Of a DNA stretch of 37,729 bases, positions 1 through 6,656 are shown in pieces (within the stretch, counting starts at the first letter, position 1; every line of letters begins with the position of its first letter). The notes beneath the pieces are model-generated. The model had not been told where the DNA came from. It did not search any database and was given only the letters and a program-made list of their open reading frames with translations. Source of the DNA: JAYWDA01 sp043779185. Its GTDB lineage: Bacteria > Bdellovibrionota > Bdellovibrionia > Bdellovibrionales > Bdellovibrionaceae. The position numbers and the translations under genes are program-made. The stretch is from contig JAYWEQ010000025.1 of NCBI GenBank assembly GCA_043779185.1, forward strand, positions 1 through 37,729. The letters are read 5' to 3'.

Positions 1-2580
1 ATCGATAAAATGACACGAAAAAGCCAGGAAGCGATGCAGGCGGCGGCTCAGATCGCTGAAAAAGAGTCCAATCCCGCCGTTGAGCCTGAGCATCTTCTGG
101 CCGGGCTGGTCGGACAGATCGAGGGCATCGTCCCGCGAATTTTAGAGCGCCTTCAGGTCTCGGGTCGGTTTTCAGAAGATATTCAAAGTCGAATTCAAAA
201 ACTTCCAAAAGTTTCGGGCCAAAGCCAAAAGCTGTTACCCTCTAGCAGATTAACCAAGGTTTTTTCAGGGGCTGAAAAAGAGATGAGCGACTTCGGCGAT
301 TCTTTTATTTCCACCGAGCATTTTTTCCTGGCCATGTTAAAAATGAAAGATGCGGACCTTGAGGCCCTGTTTAAAAAGTATAATTTACGCTTTGAAAATG
401 CCCTGCTTCAATTAAAAGAGATGCGAGGAAATCAAAAAGTGACAGACGATGATCCTGAAAATAAGTATGAAGTGCTTAAAAAATACGGGCGCGATCTGAC
501 GGAACTGGCCGCCGAAGGAAAATTAGATCCTGTCGTGGGCCGAGACGAAGAAATCCGCCGCGTGATCCAAGTGCTTTCCCGAAGAACAAAAAACAATCCC
601 GTTCTGATCGGCGAACCCGGTGTTGGAAAAACAGCGATTGCCGAAGGCTTGGCCCTCCGGATCGTTAAAAAAGATGTGCCTGAAAGTTTGAATGGAAAAA
701 AATTGATGTCTTTGGATTTAGGATCTTTGATTGCTGGGGCTAAGTACCGGGGCGAATTCGAAGATCGTTTAAAAGCAGTGATCAAAGAAGTCACCGGCAG
801 CAACGGTAAAATTATTCTTTTTATCGACGAAATGCACACGCTTGTGGGCGCTGGAAAAGCAGAAGGCTCGATGGATGCGGGTCAGTTGCTGAAGCCGGCC
901 TTAGCCCGCGGCGAGCTTCGCTGCATTGGTGCGACGACATTAGATGAATACCGAAAAAATATTGAAAAAGATGCGGCCCTCGAGCGCCGCTTTCAAACTG
1001 TTTTGGTCGCTGAGCCCAATGTCGAAGATGCCATTACGATTCTTCGCGGCTTAAAAGAGAAATACGAGCTTCATCATGGCGTGCGTATCACTGATGCTGC
1101 CATTGTCGCGGCCGTCAAATTATCACATCGATATATCACTTCAAGATTTTTACCCGACAAAGCCATCGATTTAATGGATGAAGCCGCCAGTAAAATGAGT
1201 ATTGAAATTGGCAGTGTGCCCCAGGTGATCGATGAAATTGATCGTAAGCTGATGCAGCTTCGCATTGAAAAAGAAGCTTTGAAAAAAGAAAAAGACGAAA
1301 CTTCCCGGGACCGCATCTTCGTTTTAGAAAAAGAAATCAAAGAGCAGACTTCCAAAAATCAGCAACTGCGTGAAAAGTGGGAGTTTGAAAAGGGCGGCAT
1401 CGAGCAGCTTAAAAAAGTTCAAGAGGACCTAGAGAATTGCAAAATAGAAATTGATAAAGCTGAGCGGGCTGGCGATTTAGGCAAAGCCGCTGAACTAAAA
1501 TATGGTCGTTTGCCTGAATTAGAAAAGAAAATGAAAACCTACAGTGAAAAAATAAAAACGGCCGGCGCCACTGAAGACAGACTTTTGCGTGAAGAAGTCG
1601 GTCCCGAAGATGTGGCGGAGGTGGTCGCAAAATGGACCGGCATCCCGGTGACGAAAATGCTAGAAAGTGAAACCGCTAAACTTTTAAATATGGAAAAGCA
1701 GCTGAGCGAGCGAGTCGTCGGCCAAGACCATGCTTTAAAAATTGTCGCCGATGCCATTCGCCGGGCGCGGGCTGAAATTTCAGACCCGAATCGACCTACA
1801 GGTTCATTTATTTTTCTGGGACCAACGGGTGTGGGGAAGACCGAAACGGTCAAGGCCTTGGCAGAATATTTATTTGATGATGAACATGCCATCGTTCGCA
1901 TCGATATGAGCGAGTATATGGAAAAGCATTCGGTCTCAAGACTGGTGGGCGCGCCTCCGGGCTATGTTGGTTATGAAGAAGGCGGACAGCTGACCGAAGC
2001 TGTTCGACGCAGGCCCTACAGTGTCGTGCTTTTGGATGAAATCGAAAAAGCCCATCAAGATGTTTTTAATATTTTACTGCAGGTGCTAGATGACGGACGT
2101 CTGACCGACGGTCAGGGTCGCACGGTGGATTTTAAGAACACAATTTTGATTATGACCTCCAACGTGGGTTCGCACTCAATTCTTGATTCAGGCATGACGG
2201 AAGCCAGCAAGCAAAGTGCCGTGATGGACGCCCTTCGCGAAAAGTTCAGACCTGAATTTTTGAATCGCATCGACGAAACAGTGATCTTTAACTCGTTAAA
2301 GCAGGAGCAGATTAACGGCATTATTAAAGTTCAGTTGCAGCAAGTGATGGAAAGATTGAAAGCCAAAAAAATTCAACTTGAAATAGATGATTCCGTGATT
2401 GAGCTTCTGGCCCGCAAAGGCTTCGACGCAATTTATGGAGCGCGGCCTTTAAAGCGCGTGATTCAAAGTGATTTATTAAATCCACTATCGAAAGAAATTA
2501 TTTCTGGCGCCTTTCGGTCTGGGGATGTTATTCATGTCACAAATAAAGAGGGCCTCCTGAAACTCGAAAAGAGAAATTGA
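1..2580 (+). CDS. clpB: ATP-dependent disaggregase ClpB (5' end at window edge)
   Basis: Hexameric AAA+ chaperone that, with DnaK/DnaJ, threads aggregated proteins through its pore in the cytoplasm. Numbering from the ATG at base 10: N-terminal Clp repeat domain about 1-140; first AAA+ domain with Walker A GEPGVGKT at 201-208, Walker B D273/E274 and the pore-loop motif KYRG; a coiled-coil middle domain about 400-525, which separates ClpB from ClpA/ClpC; second AAA+ domain with GPTGVGKT at 604-611, Walker B D676/E677 and pore motif GYVGYEEGG. At 856 residues it matches the family length. Bases 1-9 (Ile-Asp-Lys) are open in frame, and ClpB proteins normally have a few residues before the equivalent of this Met, so the true start probably lies just left of the window. 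The next gene follows after one base. Confidence 0.97.
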   Translation: MDKMTRKSQEAMQAAAQIAEKESNPAVEPEHLLAGLVGQIEGIVPRILERLQVSGRFSEDIQSRIQKLPKVSGQSQKLLPSSRLTKVFSGAEKEMSDFGDSFISTEHFFLAMLKMKDADLEALFKKYNLRFENALLQLKEMRGNQKVTDDDPENKYEVLKKYGRDLTELAAEGKLDPVVGRDEEIRRVIQVLSRRTKNNPVLIGEPGVGKTAIAEGLALRIVKKDVPESLNGKKLMSLDLGSLIAGAKYRGEFEDRLKAVIKEVTGSNGKIILFIDEMHTLVGAGKAEGSMDAGQLLKPALARGELRCIGATTLDEYRKNIEKDAALERRFQTVLVAEPNVEDAITILRGLKEKYELHHGVRITDAAIVAAVKLSHRYITSRFLPDKAIDLMDEAASKMSIEIGSVPQVIDEIDRKLMQLRIEKEALKKEKDETSRDRIFVLEKEIKEQTSKNQQLREKWEFEKGGIEQLKKVQEDLENCKIEIDKAERAGDLGKAAELKYGRLPELEKKMKTYSEKIKTAGATEDRLLREEVGPEDVAEVVAKWTGIPVTKMLESETAKLLNMEKQLSERVVGQDHALKIVADAIRRARAEISDPNRPTGSFIFLGPTGVGKTETVKALAEYLFDDEHAIVRIDMSEYMEKHSVSRLVGAPPGYVGYEEGGQLTEAVRRRPYSVVLLDEIEKAHQDVFNILLQVLDDGRLTDGQGRTVDFKNTILIMTSNVGSHSILDSGMTEASKQSAVMDALREKFRPEFLNRIDETVIFNSLKQEQINGIIKVQLQQVMERLKAKKIQLEIDDSVIELLARKGFDAIYGARPLKRVIQSDLLNPLSKEIISGAFRSGDVIHVTNKEGLLKLEKRN

Positions 2581-2581
2581 A

Positions 2582-3073
2582 ATGATGAAATCCCTGATCT
2601 TTTTTTTAGCGTTTGTTTTTTCAGCTTCGGCCTTCGCATCCGATTTTCATTATGACTTATCAGCCGGTTCGGGGCGCTACAATGATGTGTCTTATGCGGA
2701 AGTCACGGCGGGTTTGAATTGGCAATTTGCTGACTGGTGGGCGTGGCGGAATGCTGTTTTTTATCGTTTCGGGTCGGGTATTGATTCCATTACGGGTCTG
2801 GATACTTCAGTTCGTTTAGGGAATGCCTTCGCGACCAAGGGTGGCGACTTCGGTGTGGATTTTTATGTCGGTCCAGGATTGCGCTTTGCAAGCTCGAATG
2901 CCAATGCCGTTTTTGGTGAAGCCGGCGTAGGTTTTAAAATTATCGGTCTTTATTTAGGGGTCGGAATGAAATCTTTGTATTATACGCAACCGCGAGTTTC
3001 TTCTTCAGGCGTCGATCTTCCAAAAAATGACACGCAAGTTTATTTAGTCCTGGCTGGCGGCGGCTCTTTTTAG
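2582..3073 (+). CDS. small secreted protein, outer-membrane beta-barrel candidate
   Basis: Protein of 163 residues with a clear Sec signal peptide: Met-Met-Lys, a hydrophobic stretch to about residue 16, and a likely signal peptidase I site after SAFA or FAS near residue 20. The mature part has alternating polar/aromatic strands rich in Gly, Tyr, Trp and Phe (for example YVGPGLRF and YLGVGMKSLYY), as expected for a small 6-8-stranded outer-membrane barrel. I cannot assign a family or function. It begins one base after the clpB stop, so it may be read on the clpB transcript, and a hairpin terminator follows directly. Two adjacent ATG codons (2582, 2585) are possible starts; both follow a weak purine stretch. 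Confidence 0.75.
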   Translation: MMKSLIFFLAFVFSASAFASDFHYDLSAGSGRYNDVSYAEVTAGLNWQFADWWAWRNAVFYRFGSGIDSITGLDTSVRLGNAFATKGGDFGVDFYVGPGLRFASSNANAVFGEAGVGFKIIGLYLGVGMKSLYYTQPRVSSSGVDLPKNDTQVYLVLAGGGSF

Positions 3074-3076
3074 AGG

Positions 3077-3100
3077 AGAATTTGCGAAATTCTATTTTTT
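3077..3100 (+). terminator. Rho-independent terminator after the barrel gene
   Basis: Perfect 7-bp stem AGAATTT (3077-3083) / AAATTCT (3087-3093) with a three-base GCG loop, then A and six T. It begins four bases after the stop codon and would end the clpB-barrel transcript. The stem is AT-rich, so termination may be partial. Confidence 0.7.
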
Positions 3101-3262
3101 GGTCTGATTTTTTGACAAAAAATAAAACAATTTAAGCAGGGCCATGGGACTTCATAAAGTAGTGTGCAATATTTTTACAGGACTTTGATCAGGTCTTTTT
3201 CATTTTATAAAAAACAAAAAAAACCTCAACCTTTGTCACCAGGACTCCGAACCATTGTATAG

Positions 3263-3292
3263 GTCGCAATTGCGACTTTGACCTCGGAGGTC
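3263..3292 (+). promoter_or_regulatory. two tandem palindromes, the second containing the Shine-Dalgarno
   Basis: A perfect 14-base palindrome, GTCGCAATTGCGAC (3263-3276), is followed three bases later by GACCTC-G-GAGGTC (3280-3292). The Shine-Dalgarno GGAGG (3286-3290) of the next gene lies inside the second. As RNA the second could form a 5-bp stem with a three-base CGG loop that hides the ribosome site; as DNA either could be an operator. Which applies cannot be told from sequence. Confidence 0.45.
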
Positions 3293-3295
3293 CCA

Positions 3296-4348
3296 ATGAA
3301 TGCACCAAATATGTTAAAAATCACAGCGATCATGAGTCTTGCTGGACTGATGATGGGAAATACAAACTGCGGTGGGTCGGCAGCGGCTCCGAAGGGTCGA
3401 GTTCTTCGTCGACTTGTTGAGGTCGGCAAAGTCGATGCTCAGCCCATTCCCTTGCCTGATAATCAGGTCTTTGATTTACAATTCGTCATCAATCAACAAT
3501 TTCCTGATGTATTAGTCGGAACTCGCGAGTTTGCCGTCATTAATCGTGATGTCACGGGCGGTCTGATCGGTGGGGGTTTAACTCCTAAGGACAGCGGCCT
3601 GCTTCATAAAATCGGAGTTATAGCTGAAAAGTGGTATGCAACAAAAGATGCCGAATGCTTGATCAGTCTTCCACAGTACAAGTTGAATGGCGTGGTTAAT
3701 TCCTACGAGTGGGTTTCCGGCGGTGGAATCCGAGTTGGTTATACGCCCTCCGGTTCGAACGCGATTTCAAATGTCAGTGGCTCTGTTCACTTTGATAAAG
3801 CAGAGATGGATCTGACATTAAGAGCAAAAAATCCTATCGACGGCACCGTGAGCCGCGTTGCCAATATCACTAAAAATCAGATTAAAACCAAAGTCGCTTT
3901 TGATGTTAGCTTTGGTCAGATCAGTATCGGCCCTGAATTTTATTATCAAAAGGGCTTAGCAAAAGTGACCAAAGAAGCTTTGGAATTGGCGATCTCGGCG
4001 TTACGAGCTCAAACCGATCTTCAGCCTTGGCAAACCCGAGCCGGAGAAGTTCAAGATAACTTTATTACCATCGTCGGTGGTGATGACATCAACTTGATGC
4101 CTGGAGATCAAGTGTCATTCCAAAATGCCCGCTACCAATGGCAGAACGCTGACAAGGTTTGTGACCCGGCCTATTACGTGGGTTATGTCCCTGGGCAGAT
4201 CGTTGGTTACGGAGTGGTCACAGATGTGGGAGATCATCTTTCAACGGTTAAAATTGATCTGAATACTCTGAAAGACGATATCGTCCCTGGAGCCTTGGTT
4301 CACCTTGTAAAAATGGCAGATGCTGTTCCCGTTCCAGTTAAAAAATAA
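3296..4348 (+). CDS. secreted protein of unknown function, possible lipoprotein
   Basis: I chose the ATG at 3296 (350 residues) because GGAGG sits five bases upstream; an in-frame TTG at 3278 would place the Shine-Dalgarno inside the gene. The N-terminus is a signal sequence (hydrophobic to about residue 21) ending in NTNC at residues 22-25 followed by GGS. Cys25 could be a lipidation site, but the -1 residue is Asn rather than Gly/Ala/Ser, so the lipobox is non-canonical. The rest is a mature domain rich in beta strand, with patches such as GGLIGGGL and a C-terminal segment resembling an SH3-like fold (GVVTDVGDHLSTVKIDL). No family recognised. It is a single-gene unit, with the palindromes above and a terminator below. 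Confidence 0.75.
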   Translation: MNAPNMLKITAIMSLAGLMMGNTNCGGSAAAPKGRVLRRLVEVGKVDAQPIPLPDNQVFDLQFVINQQFPDVLVGTREFAVINRDVTGGLIGGGLTPKDSGLLHKIGVIAEKWYATKDAECLISLPQYKLNGVVNSYEWVSGGGIRVGYTPSGSNAISNVSGSVHFDKAEMDLTLRAKNPIDGTVSRVANITKNQIKTKVAFDVSFGQISIGPEFYYQKGLAKVTKEALELAISALRAQTDLQPWQTRAGEVQDNFITIVGGDDINLMPGDQVSFQNARYQWQNADKVCDPAYYVGYVPGQIVGYGVVTDVGDHLSTVKIDLNTLKDDIVPGALVHLVKMADAVPVPVKK

Positions 4349-4371
4349 GCTTTAAAATCAAACTCTTAAGC

Positions 4372-4404
4372 GCCCTGTGGAAATTTTAAAACCACGGGGC
4401 TTTT
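4372..4404 (+). terminator. Rho-independent terminator
   Basis: GCCCTGTGG (4372-4380) pairs with CCACGGGGC (4392-4400) over nine positions with one G-U pair, leaving an 11-base AT-rich loop, followed by TTTTCTTG. It separates the secreted-protein gene from the riboflavin genes. Confidence 0.85.
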
Positions 4405-4413
4405 CTTGCTTCC

Positions 4414-4437
4414 AGGGGTAATCCAGTGTAAACCCCT
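4414..4437 (+). promoter_or_regulatory. hairpin directly before ribE
   Basis: AGGGGT (4414-4419) and ACCCCT (4432-4437) form a perfect 6-bp stem with a 12-base loop that ends three bases before the ribE ATG. No Shine-Dalgarno is visible in the space to the start codon. The 36-base gap after the preceding terminator is too short for an FMN riboswitch, and I see none of its conserved sequence. Confidence 0.4.
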
Positions 4438-4440
4438 CCC

Positions 4441-5058
4441 ATGTTCTCGGGCATTATCGAATCGGTCGCGGTTATTCAGAAAGTGCAGGAGTTTAATTCT
4501 CTTGTTCGCATTTGGGTTCAAAGACCTCAAAGTTTTAATGATATAAGTGTTGGTGATAGCATCGCCGTCGATGGTTGTTGCTTAACGGTCGAAGAATTTA
4601 ATGATCAACAAATGCAATTCGCCTTGGGTTTTGAAACTCTGTCGCTTTTAAAAATCAAAGTGGCGCAATTAGAAAATAAAACTGTCAATCTAGAGCGTAG
4701 CCTTCGCTTTGGCGATCGGATGCACGGGCATTTGGTGTCAGGCCATGTTGAAGGACTTGGAACTGTTCGCACTAAAACTTGGCAAGGGGATTCTTTAGTC
4801 TTCCGAGTCGAGGTTCCCTTGGCTTTACGCCCGAGCCTGTGGGCAAAAGGCAGTGTTTCCATGCATGGCGTTTCCTTGACCGTCAATGATGTTGGCGGCA
4901 GTGACTTTGAAGTTTGTTTGATTCCAGAAACTTTAAAACAAACCAGTTTAAGCCAGTTAGAAGTGGGATCCGTTGTTCATATCGAAACCGATTATTTAGC
5001 CAAAGCTCTTTTTGAAAGATGGAAATTTTGGCAGAAAGACAGTGTTCATGGCATTTAA
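4441..5058 (+). CDS. ribE: riboflavin synthase, alpha subunit
   Basis: Converts two molecules of 6,7-dimethyl-8-ribityllumazine into riboflavin and a pyrimidinedione, the last step of riboflavin synthesis. The 205 residues are the normal length and hold the two homologous lumazine-binding halves (about 1-96 and 97-190). The canonical start MFSGIIE, the motifs DGCCLTV and MHGHLVSGHVEG, and the second-half GVSLTVND are all present. The start is fixed by the MF(S/T)GIIE signature although no Shine-Dalgarno precedes it. The stop codon lies 11 bases inside the next gene, so ribBA translation is probably coupled to it. Called ribC in E. coli. Confidence 0.97.
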   Translation: MFSGIIESVAVIQKVQEFNSLVRIWVQRPQSFNDISVGDSIAVDGCCLTVEEFNDQQMQFALGFETLSLLKIKVAQLENKTVNLERSLRFGDRMHGHLVSGHVEGLGTVRTKTWQGDSLVFRVEVPLALRPSLWAKGSVSMHGVSLTVNDVGGSDFEVCLIPETLKQTSLSQLEVGSVVHIETDYLAKALFERWKFWQKDSVHGI

Positions 5059-6226
5059 CTCGATTGAAGAACTGATCGAAGATTTAAAAAATGGTAAGAT
5101 GGTGATTCTTGTCGATGATGAAGATCGTGAAAACGAAGGCGATCTGGTTTTGGCCGCGGATCACGTCACTCCGCAGGCGATCAACTTTATGGCTATGCAA
5201 GCCAGGGGTTTGATTTGCTTAGCTCTCAGTCCGCAGCAGATCGAACGATTGCAGCTGCCGCTGATGGTTCGCGAAGATATGAATCTAACTCCCAACAAAA
5301 CGGCTTTTACGGTCAGTATCGAAGCTTCTTACGGAGTGTCCACTGGAATTTCCACAGCCGATCGAGCTCACACGATTCGTGTAGCATCTAATCCTTTGGC
5401 AAAGCCGGCTGACATCCATATGCCGGGGCATATTTTTCCGATTCGCGCCCAGCACGGCGGAACATTGAAGCGAGCGGGGCATACCGAAGGCAGTATCGAC
5501 TTGGCGAAATTAGCCGGACTTAATCCAGCCGCCGTGATTTGTGAAGTCATGAACGAAGATGGATCCATGGCGCGCGTTCCAGATTTGAAAACCTTTGCGC
5601 AAAAGCATCAGTTGAAAATTGGCACCATCGTTGAATTGATTCAATATCGACTGCAGCATGAAACATTGATCGAAGAAGTCTTTTCTGCCCCCTTACCAAG
5701 CGAGTATGGCGACTTTAAAGCTCGAGTTTTTAAAAGCAAATTAGATGGTATGGAACATCTAGTTTTGCAAAAAGGCGAAATCACGCCGGGAAAAGCGATA
5801 TTAACCCGAGTGCAGGTTGATAATTACGTTAAAGATGTCTTTTCAAATTTGTTGTGCCACTCGAATCCTTTGGAAGCCTCTTTACAGACCATCGATGACG
5901 AAGGAGAAGGCGTGATCATTTTGCTTCGAGGTCATAATCGTGCCCATTTAGCCAGCGATGTGAAATCTTTAACTCATCCTGAAGAGGCCGGTCGCGCCTT
6001 TATGATGGATGAAAAAGATTACGGCATCGGCGCACAAATCTTACGGGCTTTAGGAATTCATAAAATTCGTCTGCTGACCAATAAGCCAGAAAAAAGAACC
6101 GGTCTGAAAGCTTTTGAACTTGAAATTGTCGAGGTTGTCGCACTGGACATCGTGCGTAGTTTGAAAGGAGATCAAGATGAAACAGCAACAGCTCAAAATC
6201 GGAGTGGTCACAAGTCGCTTCAATAG
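5048..6226 (+). CDS. ribBA: DHBP synthase fused to degenerate GTP cyclohydrolase II domain (RibBA-like)
   Basis: The N-terminal half (about 1-205) is an intact 3,4-dihydroxy-2-butanone-4-phosphate synthase: DDEDRENEGDL at 23-33 provides the metal and substrate acidic residues, and the GHTEGSIDLAKLAG segment is conserved. The C-terminal half (about 210-375) aligns with GTP cyclohydrolase II at its end (RLLTNKPEK), but its zinc site has gone. Where the family has SECLTGD and RCDCG, this protein has VQVDNYVKD (255-263) and a lone Cys270 (LCHSN). The catalytic YHRQEGRGIGL-type loop reads LLRGHNRAHL (292-301). I infer that only the DHBP synthase reaction is catalysed. Start ATG 5048 chosen by alignment of MAFNSIEEL with the family; a TTG at 5012 is less likely. 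It overlaps ribE by 11 bases and ribH by 50. Confidence 0.93.
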   Translation: MAFNSIEELIEDLKNGKMVILVDDEDRENEGDLVLAADHVTPQAINFMAMQARGLICLALSPQQIERLQLPLMVREDMNLTPNKTAFTVSIEASYGVSTGISTADRAHTIRVASNPLAKPADIHMPGHIFPIRAQHGGTLKRAGHTEGSIDLAKLAGLNPAAVICEVMNEDGSMARVPDLKTFAQKHQLKIGTIVELIQYRLQHETLIEEVFSAPLPSEYGDFKARVFKSKLDGMEHLVLQKGEITPGKAILTRVQVDNYVKDVFSNLLCHSNPLEASLQTIDDEGEGVIILLRGHNRAHLASDVKSLTHPEEAGRAFMMDEKDYGIGAQILRALGIHKIRLLTNKPEKRTGLKAFELEIVEVVALDIVRSLKGDQDETATAQNRSGHKSLQ

Positions 6227-6656
6227 CGAAATCACTGAAAAACTAGAAGAGGGTGCGCTTCAATATTTAGAAGAATGCAACGCCGAAATTTTGGCTGTGC
6301 GAGTGCCAGGGGCTGTCGAAATTGCGCTCGCGGCACAGGCTCTTTTGGATCAAGGCTGTGATGGTGTCGTTGTTTGTGGAGCCGTCATTCGTGGTGATAC
6401 GTCCCACTATGATTTAGTTTGTAACAGCGTCGAAAGAGGCATCACCCAATTGATGCTTGAATATAAAAAGCCCATCGGCTTTGGCGTCATCACAACTGAA
6501 AATGATCTGCAAGCGGAAGCTCGTGCCGGCGGAGCGCATGGCAATAAGGGCCAAGAGGCTGCACAGGTCACGATCGAAATGATTGGCCTGTTAAAAGATC
6601 TCAAGGCGCCTTTGAAAAAGAAGTCATTGAAAAAAGCTTCAAAATCTAAAAAATGA
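6177..6656 (+). CDS. ribH: 6,7-dimethyl-8-ribityllumazine synthase
   Basis: Condenses DHBP with 5-amino-6-ribitylaminouracil to give lumazine, the substrate of RibE; the family forms pentamers or 60-meric shells. Visible motifs are SRFN (13-16), VPGAVEI (43-49), GAVIRGDTSHYD (68-79) with catalytic His77, and GVITTEND followed by the phosphate-binding Arg116. A Lys-rich tail from about 147 to 159 is longer than usual. AAAGGAG at 6164-6170 is a strong Shine-Dalgarno inside the end of ribBA, so this gene can start ribosomes independently even though it overlaps ribBA by 50 bases. Its stop overlaps the next ATG (ATGA). Confidence 0.96.
   Translation: MKQQQLKIGVVTSRFNSEITEKLEEGALQYLEECNAEILAVRVPGAVEIALAAQALLDQGCDGVVVCGAVIRGDTSHYDLVCNSVERGITQLMLEYKKPIGFGVITTENDLQAEARAGGAHGNKGQEAAQVTIEMIGLLKDLKAPLKKKSLKKASKSKK

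Noticed and set aside
432..839. 135-codon minus-strand frame opposite clpB
   Set aside because: Overlaps the essential Walker regions of clpB on the other strand; Ser/Arg-rich shadow composition.
3112..3117. Perfect TTGACA after the barrel gene terminator as a promoter
   Set aside because: No -10 like sequence lies 16-18 bases downstream; the next AT-rich candidates do not match. Kept out of the feature list.
4405..4440. FMN riboswitch before the riboflavin genes
   Set aside because: Only about 36 bases lie between the terminator and ribE, and none of the conserved FMN aptamer sequence is present.
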